From contig JAFAEQ010000010.1 in assembly GCA_023423935.1 (NCBI GenBank), forward strand, positions 1 through 64,000: a stretch of 64,000 bases of DNA. Direction: 5' to 3'. Positions 35,147 through 42,719 of this stretch are shown piece by piece; the stretch's first letter is position 1; every line of letters begins with the position of its first letter. Below the pieces are notes generated by a model. It was not told the origin of the DNA and did no database searches. It saw only the letters and a list, made by a program, of their open reading frames with translations. Origin of the DNA: Pseudomonadota bacterium (lineage in GTDB: Bacteria; Pseudomonadota; Gammaproteobacteria; Steroidobacterales; Steroidobacteraceae). Position numbers and translations under genes: made by a program.

Positions 35147-35848
35147 CTAAGCAGGTACCGTGCGGTTGCGGATATTGGCCAATACCGCAATCTGATTGAC
35201 CGACGCTGCAAGGATGTAGATCAGCTTGAGATAGCCCGCGTGAAACAGACGCAAGACGTCGGCGTCGGCGAGCTGATGCAATCGATCCTGGCTCACGGTG
35301 TAGAGCCCCTGCAATGCAAGCCGTTCCCCGCTATCGAAGCTCAAAGAGACTTCGATCGGTTCGATCAGCTTGAGCTGGACGAGCTCACGGATGAACTGCT
35401 CGGTCTTCTCCATCCCATCATGCAGCTGACCCAGCGTCCGTTGAATCTGCCGCAGCGCAGGTGCCGGTTGCGACGATGCATCGAACAGCGGCTCTCCGCC
35501 GGTGGTGACAAAGCGTGGATTCGACGCATCGATGGCGATAGCCTCACCTGCGATGAAGAATCCATCACGACGCACGATGAGCGGCTGGAAATGTTCGTGC
35601 GTATCGATCAGGCATTCGCCCGGACGCAGACCAAACATCGCTCCGACATAGAACGCTCCCGTGGCGGGATGCTTGCTCAGCAGCAATGGGCAGCTGATGG
35701 ACGCAGCGACGAATTCACTGGTCACGATCTGAACGAAATGCGAGGGCTTCGGCGGCTGCCTGCGCAACTGCAGGTTCCCGTGCTTCTCGGGCGTCAACGG
35801 CTCGACCGCCGGCGTCGAGGATTCTTCCGCCTGCACCTTCGCGTTCAT
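35147..35848 (-). CDS. sapC: SapC family protein
   Basis: A 233-residue protein without a signal peptide that matches the SapC family, first seen beside an S-layer gene in Campylobacter. Landmarks are CPLLLSKHPATGAFYVGAMFGLRPGECL and a DGFFIAGEAIAID segment. In polymer-degrading proteobacteria SapC genes regularly sit with TonB-Xanth-Caul receptors, tryptophan-halogenase-like proteins and cupin_8 proteins, as here. The biochemical role is unknown. It starts 42 nt after the halogenase stop and so probably shares its transcript. Confidence 0.87.
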   Translation of the reverse strand: MNAKVQAEESSTPAVEPLTPEKHGNLQLRRQPPKPSHFVQIVTSEFVAASISCPLLLSKHPATGAFYVGAMFGLRPGECLIDTHEHFQPLIVRRDGFFIAGEAIAIDASNPRFVTTGGEPLFDASSQPAPALRQIQRTLGQLHDGMEKTEQFIRELVQLKLIEPIEVSLSFDSGERLALQGLYTVSQDRLHQLADADVLRLFHAGYLKLIYILAASVNQIAVLANIRNRTVPA

Positions 35849-35890
35849 CGTGTTCTCCAGACCAAGGCTGTTCGTTATATAGATGGTGCT

Positions 35891-37438
35891 TCAGACGGTC
35901 GCCATGCCGCGCTCGACGATCGTCCTGATGAGATCGCGATGCCGCGGCAGCGTGGCGCGCAGTCGATCCGCCAGTGCACGCGTGTCTCGCATCGCACGCT
36001 CCGCGCTGCGCGCATCGCCGACGAGCGTTTGCGGGTCGACTTCTGTCCGAAAACCCATGCCATAGAGCACATACTGATAGCTGGCCGCAGGGAACACTTC
36101 CTCGATGCGGTCGAACTCATCGTGGTACCAGGGCGACTGATGGCGCCACAAGGTGAGAAGATCCTGCAGCCGCTCGGGAATGGTTTCCGGCAGAAGATTG
36201 TCCCGCCAGAACGCACTGTCGGTTCGCTGAGTGAGCACATAGTGCAGCTTCAGGAAATCGATGATGCGACCCCAGCGATAGTGAGTCGTCGCATTGAAAC
36301 GCGCCGCGATGATGTCCATGACTTCGCGACACGCGGGCATCTGTTCCGCAATCAGCTTCGCCGACATTTCGATCAGCACGATGGCCGACGCCTCGAGCGG
36401 CTCCAGAAAACCTGCAGCCAGGCCGACGGCGACGCAATTGCGCTTCCAGAAGGTTTCGCGATAGCCCGCGCGGATGGGGATCTTGCGTACGCTGAGATCC
36501 CGATGTTTGGAACCGATGTAGTTCCGCAGTTCCTCCTCGGCCTTCTCCGCTGTCGTATGCCGACTGGAGAACACATAGCCCACGCCGCGACGCGTCGGCA
36601 GACCGATATCCCAGATCCATCCGGCCGATTGAGCCGTGGAAATCGTGTGCGATGCGATCGGCGCAGTATCGCTCTCGTAAGGGACCTGCACGGCAAGCGC
36701 CGTGTCGCAGAACAGCACGTCGGCGCAGGATTTGAATCCGACACCGAGGGTCTCTCCGATCAGGAGCGCCTTGAAGCCGGTGCAATCGACATAGAGATCG
36801 CCCTGGATGGCTCCTGCCTGTTCCGTTTCGAGCTTCCCGATATCGCCATTCTCCGTGAGACATACCCGGCGCACGTCGGCCAGAACATGGCGGACACCGA
36901 GCGTGTCGCAGCAGTGCTTCTGCAGGAAGGCGGCGAATTTTCCGGCGTCGAGATGATAGGAGTAGTTCGCAATCGCGTCGTACTCCGCGGTGGTAATCGT
37001 CTTGGGCGCAAGCCCCTCGTCGCAGAGTTTTCCCTGCGGCGTCACGGCATCGCAGAAGCTCTGCTCACTTCCCTGCGCCAGCCAGTGCGGAGCGAGATTC
37101 AGCTGCGAAAAATTCTGCGGCAGCATCAACGGATGGTAGTAGCCATCATCCGGTGCGCCAGTGGTCCAACGCGCGAAATACGCGCCCTGCTTGAAGGCCG
37201 CGTCGCATTGGCGAAAGAACTCGGTCTCCGACACGCCGATTCGTGAAAGAGTGCTGCGCAGCGTCGGCCACGTGCCCTCGCCCACGCCGATGATGGGAGT
37301 ATTGGGAGACTCGATGAGAGTGACGGTGAACGTTCCGTTCGCAATGCGCGCACGCTGTTTTGCGGCAATGACCCCGGCCGTGAGCCAGCCGGCGGTACCG
37401 CCACCGACGATGACAATGTGCTTGACGGGATGGGTCAT
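35891..37438 (-). CDS. Receptor-linked flavin halogenase-family protein, WxWDIGLP variant
   Basis: A 515-residue FAD protein of the tryptophan-halogenase family. It has the GGGTAGW dinucleotide-binding motif (12-18), the GVGEGTWP segment, a lysine at K83 (AAFKQG) in the place of the halogenase catalytic lysine, and FLEPLEAS (E346 and E349) near the usual glutamate. The canonical WxWxIP motif is changed: it reads WIWDIGLP (274-281), with two extra residues before the proline. No flavin reductase is nearby. It may halogenate or simply oxidise a compound linked to the receptor ligand. It follows receptor 2 after a strong hairpin and precedes sapC. An ATG at 37438 is used; an in-frame GTG lies 9 nt upstream. 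Confidence 0.85.
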   Translation of the reverse strand: MTHPVKHIVIVGGGTAGWLTAGVIAAKQRARIANGTFTVTLIESPNTPIIGVGEGTWPTLRSTLSRIGVSETEFFRQCDAAFKQGAYFARWTTGAPDDGYYHPLMLPQNFSQLNLAPHWLAQGSEQSFCDAVTPQGKLCDEGLAPKTITTAEYDAIANYSYHLDAGKFAAFLQKHCCDTLGVRHVLADVRRVCLTENGDIGKLETEQAGAIQGDLYVDCTGFKALLIGETLGVGFKSCADVLFCDTALAVQVPYESDTAPIASHTISTAQSAGWIWDIGLPTRRGVGYVFSSRHTTAEKAEEELRNYIGSKHRDLSVRKIPIRAGYRETFWKRNCVAVGLAAGFLEPLEASAIVLIEMSAKLIAEQMPACREVMDIIAARFNATTHYRWGRIIDFLKLHYVLTQRTDSAFWRDNLLPETIPERLQDLLTLWRHQSPWYHDEFDRIEEVFPAASYQYVLYGMGFRTEVDPQTLVGDARSAERAMRDTRALADRLRATLPRHRDLIRTIVERGMATV

Positions 37439-37467
37439 GAACGGCACGTCTGGTGATTCGGGGAACG

Positions 37468-37500
37468 ACGAAGGTGCCGGGCAAACCCCGGCACCTTCGT
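37468..37500 (-). terminator. Intercistronic hairpin after TonB receptor 2
   Basis: A perfect 13-bp stem (ACGAAGGTGCCGG at 37468-37480 with its complement at 37488-37500) and a 7-nt loop start 7 nt after the receptor 2 stop and end 29 nt before the halogenase ATG. No T-run follows, so partial termination or protection of the receptor mRNA is likely. The arm sequence matches the hairpin after receptor 1. Confidence 0.75.
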
Positions 37501-37507
37501 GACGCGC

Positions 37508-40342
37508 TTACATCCTGAAGCGTACCCCCAGAGCATAGCGCCGACCGTAGTCGAACACATCAAGCAGCTGGTTATCGAAGCGACCGTGCGTGCTCATCGT
37601 TTCCCCGGTGACGTTGATGGCCTCGAAGAACACGTTGATCTGATCGGTCAACTGGTAGCTCGTGCTCACGTCGATCTGCAGGCTCGAATTGACGAACGTT
37701 GGCTCAGCACCGAACTCCGAATTGTTCTGGTTCTGACCGAACTGCAGCAGATACTCGTCACGCCAGTTGCCCGCCACACGGACCTCGAAGCCGTTCTTGT
37801 CATAGAACGCAATGAGGTTGGCAGAATCGGCAAGACCCGTGACTGCAAAGCCGCTCTGCGAAATATCCGTGCGGTCGTACGGCCGATCCGTATCGACGAG
37901 CGTCACGTTGGCATTGAAGCCGAAGCCGCTGTCGCCAAACATGTGCTGCCACGCGAGCTCCAGTCCGTTCACGGTTGCATTCGGTCCGTTCACGCGCTGC
38001 GATACCGTATAGACGGCAGGCTGGCCCGTGGTCGGATCGATCACGCCATTGATGGTCTGGCGCTGCGTACCCTGCACGATGAAGTTCGTCACGTCCTTGA
38101 TGAACAGGTTGGCCGCCGCATAGGAGTTCTGCTTGTAGTACCACTCCACTGCGAAGTCGAAGTTATCGGACAGATAAGGCTGCAACGCGGGGTTGCCGCC
38201 GTTGGCGGTCAACGCGCCGACGCGCGGCAACGAACCGACGTTCAACACCGGATTCAGGAAGTTGATCTGCGGACGTGTCAGCGTACGCGACGCGTCGAAG
38301 CGCAGATGCCACTGGTCCGTGAGCTCGAGCTTCATATCCACGCTCGGCAGCATGAACGAGTAGCTGCTTTCGGTGGTGATCGGCTGAGTGGCCGAGAACG
38401 TCGTCGTGAGCAGCGTCGGATCCGCCTCGCTCTGCGTCAACGCGACGGGCACGCGGCCCAAGCCCGACGAAGACACTTCAGTGCGCTCCTCACGAACGCC
38501 GGCGCTGAAATGGAACGGCATGTCCCCGATCGTCATATCGAACTTTGCGCGGACGAATGCTGTGAGCGTCTTCTCCGAGATGTCCTGGACGGTGCCCGGG
38601 TCGAGCGCGAGATCCAGCGAGCCGGTGTAGTTACAGCAGCCGTAGTTGAAACCCGGGATGTTCTGGGCCTGTGGATTACCCAGCCCCTCGAGGAAGCTGT
38701 ACAAAGCCCGCGGGCTGTACACCAGCAGCGAAGGTGGCAGAGCACCAGCGCCCGAGAAGCCCTTGATGAAGCCGCTCGTGCTGATGGTTCCCTGATACAG
38801 GCTCGTCGGGATGGCTACACCGGACGTACGGCCCGAAGGCGCACCGTAGCCCGAGAACGCCTGCCAGAAATTGTTGGCAAACGTGTTCCTGCCTTCCAGA
38901 GTGAAATTATCGTCCAGGTAGCCGGCGCCCACGTCGAACTGCAGATCATCCTGCTTCCAGGTCGTGGTGAAGCGCGCTTGCTTGATCGTGTCGGTGTTCT
39001 GCTGCCCTGTGCGCACGAGCACGTGAGAACCGATGACACTGGGATCGAGATAACGCGACTTGTCGCCCGAAGGCCCGTAGGTCGTCAGCTGCGGCAGCGT
39101 ATCGCTGCTGTCACCCAGCACCCGCACACCCAGAGCCGTGCCGAGAGCCCCGCCGTAGCCGATATTCGCGCCGTCGTTGGTCTCGCCGTTCGGGTTGAGC
39201 TTGCTCTTCGCATACGAGGCATCGATGTCGAAGCTCAGATTATCGGACGCTTCGATCTTGAAGTTGATGCCCGTCTGATTGGTCTCCACCAGCTGCGTGT
39301 TGAACCCGGCATTCAGATCCATCGGCGTGCCGGCCTGGACGAAGTCGGTGACAGTACCGTTCTCATCCAGCTTCAGGCTGCGAAGGTCATCCTTACCGAA
39401 CCACAACGCAAATCCGTAGGTCTGCGTCTCGATCTTCTGACGCGAGTAGTTGTCATCGATCGTGAGCAGCATGTTGTCCGCCGGGCGCCACTGAAAAGCG
39501 ATGCGGGCGTCGATGCGGTTGTCCTCCACCTGCGACTGTTCCGCGCCGTACTGTTGCTGCCACCAGCCGACGGTCGTCTTGTTCGCCAGCTCGCCTGGCG
39601 CGCAGTTCGCCGTGAACTGACAGGGAGCGAAGGTGCCGCCCTCCCAGCCGGACACGAACACGCGGTTGGTATCGGTCGCGCGCTCCGTATAGATCGCGTC
39701 GAACAGGATGCCCATGGTGTCGTTTGCGAAGGTGTCGCTGAACAGAACGCCGGCCGTCGGCTTGGCCTCGCCCGACTCGTCCTGCATCGAGCTGGAAGCG
39801 CTCGCGACGAAGCGTGGGCCGGGTTGATCGAAAGGCTTTGGATACTGGATGTTGATCGTCGCACCGATCGAGCTCGATGAAAGCGTCACATCCGGCGTCT
39901 TCATGACGCTCATCGCGCCGACGAAATCCGCACCGACGGTGCTGAAGTCAACCGAACGACCGCCGCTGGCGGTCGAGATACGACGGCCATCGAAGAGCGT
40001 TTCGTTGAAGTCGCCGCCGAAGCCGCGGACCGTGATGCCAGTGGGTTCGCCACGAGTTCCGGAGCGTTGGATCGACACGCCCGGTACGCGTTGCAATGAG
40101 GCAGCCACGTTCGAATCGGGGAACTTGCCGATATCCTCGGACGAAATGACGTCCACCACGCCTGAGGATTCGCGCTTCACGTCCAGGTTGCGCTGGAGCG
40201 ATCCTCTGATACCGGTAACTATGACTTCTTCCAATTCCTGCGCGTTCTGCGTTGCAGTTTGAGCCAACGCAGGCACGGCCGTTGCTAGCGCTAACAACCC
40301 TGGAACGCTCGAGAGCGCTCTGCGCCTGATCTTCCTATTCAT
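37508..40342 (-). CDS. TonB-dependent receptor 2 (TonB-Xanth-Caul type)
   Basis: A 944-residue outer-membrane receptor with a signal peptide ending ALAQ, a plug with the same SSEDIGKFPDSNVAASLQRVPGVSI segment as receptor 1, and a barrel ending ALGVRFRM. Alignment by eye shows long runs of identity to receptor 1, with differences concentrated in barrel loops; receptor 2 lacks about 25 residues around the loop before ALDPGTVQ. The pair looks like a tandem duplication that diverged for related oligosaccharides. It heads a likely transcript receptor-hairpin-halogenase-sapC-esterase. GGGGGTCC precedes the ATG at a good distance. Confidence 0.94.
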   Translation of the reverse strand: MNRKIRRRALSSVPGLLALATAVPALAQTATQNAQELEEVIVTGIRGSLQRNLDVKRESSGVVDVISSEDIGKFPDSNVAASLQRVPGVSIQRSGTRGEPTGITVRGFGGDFNETLFDGRRISTASGGRSVDFSTVGADFVGAMSVMKTPDVTLSSSSIGATINIQYPKPFDQPGPRFVASASSSMQDESGEAKPTAGVLFSDTFANDTMGILFDAIYTERATDTNRVFVSGWEGGTFAPCQFTANCAPGELANKTTVGWWQQQYGAEQSQVEDNRIDARIAFQWRPADNMLLTIDDNYSRQKIETQTYGFALWFGKDDLRSLKLDENGTVTDFVQAGTPMDLNAGFNTQLVETNQTGINFKIEASDNLSFDIDASYAKSKLNPNGETNDGANIGYGGALGTALGVRVLGDSSDTLPQLTTYGPSGDKSRYLDPSVIGSHVLVRTGQQNTDTIKQARFTTTWKQDDLQFDVGAGYLDDNFTLEGRNTFANNFWQAFSGYGAPSGRTSGVAIPTSLYQGTISTSGFIKGFSGAGALPPSLLVYSPRALYSFLEGLGNPQAQNIPGFNYGCCNYTGSLDLALDPGTVQDISEKTLTAFVRAKFDMTIGDMPFHFSAGVREERTEVSSSGLGRVPVALTQSEADPTLLTTTFSATQPITTESSYSFMLPSVDMKLELTDQWHLRFDASRTLTRPQINFLNPVLNVGSLPRVGALTANGGNPALQPYLSDNFDFAVEWYYKQNSYAAANLFIKDVTNFIVQGTQRQTINGVIDPTTGQPAVYTVSQRVNGPNATVNGLELAWQHMFGDSGFGFNANVTLVDTDRPYDRTDISQSGFAVTGLADSANLIAFYDKNGFEVRVAGNWRDEYLLQFGQNQNNSEFGAEPTFVNSSLQIDVSTSYQLTDQINVFFEAINVTGETMSTHGRFDNQLLDVFDYGRRYALGVRFRM

Positions 40343-40420
40343 CTATGGACCCCCTAAACACCATCGATCGATGGCAATTCTAATTTTGGCGTACTTAACC
40401 ATCGAGCGAGTCGCCAGGTC

Positions 40421-40437
40421 AATACTCAGACTTATTT
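40421..40437 (-). promoter_or_regulatory. Upstream motif of receptor 2, shared with receptor 1
   Basis: AATACTCAGACTTATTT lies 79 bp before the receptor 2 start, matching 33446-33461 except for one inserted T. The flanking leader sequence is not conserved between the two genes. Confidence 0.5.
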
Positions 40438-40626
40438 CTAACAGAACTTTCAAGCCCGTTGACGCTTCCTCTGTTGATTGGTTCACAGAAGACAACCATC
40501 CCATCATCGTTTCCCTTACGCGCAAGCAGGGCGCAGGCGCCCGCATTCACCGCCGTTGACACCCAAGGTCGTGAACTCTGACGTACAACACATCAGATTG
40601 GGAAGCGCTCTCGCGTATTGCATACA

Positions 40627-40663
40627 AGGTGCAGGCTCGAAACCGAGACTCGCGCCTGCACCT
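40627..40663 (-). terminator. Hairpin 7 nt after the CBM48-CE1 esterase gene
   Basis: AGGTGCAGGC (40627-40636) and GCCTGCACCT (40654-40663) form a perfect 10-bp stem with a 17-nt loop. On the minus strand it begins 7 nt after the esterase stop. There is no T-run. Confidence 0.7.
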
Positions 40664-40670
40664 GCCACTG

Positions 40671-41867
40671 TTATTGCTTGAACAGCCGCGGCGCAAAGTC
40701 GTGCAACGCCCTGCGCCACGTCTCCCATTCGTGATCGGTCCCATCCGATTCCACATAGACGTGCTGGATGCCGCCTTCCAGCAATGCGGAGTGAAACCCG
40801 CGAATGCCTTCGCGCATTCTCTCGGGTTCTGCCGTGCCCACTCCGAGCCACAACACGTGAACCTTCTTCGCAAACGACGCGGGATCTGCGAGCGCTCCGT
40901 TGTAATCGGTCGCCGTGTCCAGCTTGCGGTTCCCGAGCACCTGCATACCGCCGGCGCCGCTGAAGCCACCGATGTGCGAGAACAGATCGAGATGATTGAA
41001 GGTGATCTGGAATGTCTGCATACCGCCCATTGAAAGTCCCGCCATCGCCCGATGATCGCGATCGGCTTTGGTGCGGAAGGTTCTATCGACGAACGGAATG
41101 AGCACTTGCGTCACGTCGTCTTCGAAAGTGCTCGCCATGTCCTGCATCGCCTTCAACGCCTCGGGCGAGCCAAACGGCCGACTCGAAAAATCGGGCGCAG
41201 GGGACCCGGCTCGGCGCGCATAACCGTACGCCATCACGATAATCATGGGCTTTGCCTTCCCTGCCGCAATGAGATTGTCGAGAATAAAGTTCGCCCTGCC
41301 CTGACGGATCCAGCCGGTCTCGTCTTCGCCCCCACCGTGCTGCAGATACAGCACGGGATATCGCTCCTTCTGATTCGTGTCGTAACCAGGCGGCAGATAG
41401 ACGAGCGCATGCCGCCAGCCGCCCGTGACCTTCGAGTCGTACCAGATCTCGCGAACCTGACCATGCGGCACGTCCTGGATCGCGTAGTACGTCGCGGTTG
41501 GATCGGGCACTTCCACCGCGCTCGTCCAGCGCGTGCCACCGAAGTACGCATGACTGCCCGGATCGCTCACATCCGCACCGTCGATGTTGAAGACGTAATA
41601 GTGGAGTCCGGGCACGAGCGGCTGCGTGGTCGCCGTCCAGAAGCCGTCCGCCTGCTTCTCCATATCGACTTTCGGGCCGCTCCAGAAATTCAGTTTCACC
41701 TTATTCGCATCGGGCGCCTTGATCCGGACTTGTACGCGCCCCGCACTATCTATACGCGGATACTCCGCACCCCAGACATTGGTCGTCGCTGGCTTGAAGT
41801 CGCCAGGAGATTCCGCCCATGCGGCTATTGACATACACGCCATCAGTAAACCCATCAGACGCTTCAT
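40671..41867 (-). CDS. CE1 esterase with N-terminal CBM48-like domain
   Basis: A 398-residue exported esterase. After a signal peptide (to about residue 19) comes an E-set/CBM48-like beta-sandwich (about 28-125: VQVRIKAPDANKVKLNF, then FWTATTQPLVPGLHYYVF), then the alpha/beta hydrolase with S279 in GLSMGG and a histidine in DHEWETW. This is the architecture of feruloyl esterases such as those in arabinoxylan loci of Bacteroides and Xanthomonas. It shares the CE1 core with the gene at 34142-35062 but is not a close paralogue. It would release ferulate or acetate from decorated xylan. Confidence 0.88.
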   Translation of the reverse strand: MKRLMGLLMACMSIAAWAESPGDFKPATTNVWGAEYPRIDSAGRVQVRIKAPDANKVKLNFWSGPKVDMEKQADGFWTATTQPLVPGLHYYVFNIDGADVSDPGSHAYFGGTRWTSAVEVPDPTATYYAIQDVPHGQVREIWYDSKVTGGWRHALVYLPPGYDTNQKERYPVLYLQHGGGEDETGWIRQGRANFILDNLIAAGKAKPMIIVMAYGYARRAGSPAPDFSSRPFGSPEALKAMQDMASTFEDDVTQVLIPFVDRTFRTKADRDHRAMAGLSMGGMQTFQITFNHLDLFSHIGGFSGAGGMQVLGNRKLDTATDYNGALADPASFAKKVHVLWLGVGTAEPERMREGIRGFHSALLEGGIQHVYVESDGTDHEWETWRRALHDFAPRLFKQ

Positions 41868-42238
41868 CGATCGTTCTCCTCATATGTACTCATGTGATCG
41901 AGTCCACCCATTGACTTCTCAACCAGTGCACCCTGCTCAGCCATGCCAAAGCGCAGCTTCCCCGCTTGGGCTAACCCCGAACGTCACGTAGTCCTTCCCC
42001 CTGCTGCTCGGCCGGAACGGACGCACCATTACTCCTACATATTTGACGCAGTGACGCAATATCGACCGCCCGCGACGCCCCTCGGCCTCGCCTCGCCGGC
42101 GCGGCAGCAGCTTGGGTCGGCCTGGCCCGAAAAACTGTTGCGCACTTCAATAACGATGTCGTGATGACCAGCGCTGGACATGTGTACATGTCGGCAGCGA
42201 CGTAGACAGGTCAATCCGGCCGGCGTCGGCGCTGGGCC

Positions 42239-42317
42239 CTGGCGGCCGTCGACGCGGAAGCCAAGGACAGTACCGTTGGTTTGGGGCACTTAGCGTCGAG
42301 AGTTCGACGGCCGCCAG
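42239..42317. repeat. 14-bp perfect inverted repeat around a 51-bp spacer
   Basis: CTGGCGGCCGTCGA (42239-42252) is exactly reverse-complementary to 42304-42317. Inner GCGTCG/CGACGC matches could extend the fold. It may be a transcript hairpin, an attachment-type site or the remains of a small mobile element. Confidence 0.6.
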
Positions 42318-42559
42318 GCAGTCGTTGCGACTGTCGTTGGCGATTATTTCCCTGTCGTTATCGGGCTCTGCGTAACAGCACGCCACTGTTGCTCCCCCAA
42401 CACTACCCCTCGCGCGCAGAGCGCCCGCAGGGACGCGAACGCCTGTGTACGTCCAGAGTTACGGCGCACCTCAGATGCGTTGCGCGCAAACATCGGTGTA
42501 CGAATCGGGACTTATCAACGGCCACCGCTGTCATTGGTCAACTGGACGATTGGCGCTGC

Positions 42560-42589
42560 TTGACAGCCTTTGAGCGAGCAAAGTACAAG
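42560..42589 (+). promoter_or_regulatory. Probable sigma-70 promoter of receptor 3
   Basis: A perfect -35 box TTGACA (42560-42565) is 18 bp from TACAAG (42584-42589). The odd palindrome ATATCGGATAT follows within 15-25 bp, where a repressor would block initiation. The leader before the receptor ATG would be about 125 nt. Confidence 0.5.
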
Positions 42590-42719
42590 CCACTGGTCCG
42601 ACATATCGGATATAGGATCTGTACGACCAATGAGGGTTGTACTCAGCGATTTCGTAAGGGAAAGACCCACGAAACGCTTCGGCGCGCTTAACGATTCGCA
42701 AGAACAACAGGGGGATTCA

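Larger units (their letters stand above)
40343..40670. other. Gap of 328 bp before receptor 2
   Basis: No gene is supported. It contains the receptor 2 leader with a 14-bp palindrome CCATCGATCGATGG (40361-40374), the upstream motif at 40421-40437, and the hairpin after the esterase gene (40627-40663). Confidence 0.6.
41868..42719. other. Gap of 852 bp between the esterase and receptor 3
   Basis: This is the longest non-coding stretch of the window and holds two divergent promoter regions. Recognisable items are a 14-bp inverted repeat (42239-42317), a promoter-like pair (42560-42589) and ATATCGGATAT, an odd palindrome at about 42604-42614. Short open frames here lack ribosome binding sites and family resemblance. 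Confidence 0.6.

Noticed and set aside
37499..39880. Plus-strand open frame of 793 codons opposite receptor 2
   Set aside because: It is antisense to a clear receptor gene, lacks family features and a ribosome binding site; long antisense frames are normal in this codon usage.
42281..42691. Possible 136-codon gene upstream of receptor 3
   Set aside because: Composition is that of random GC-rich sequence, there is no ribosome binding site, and it covers the receptor promoter.
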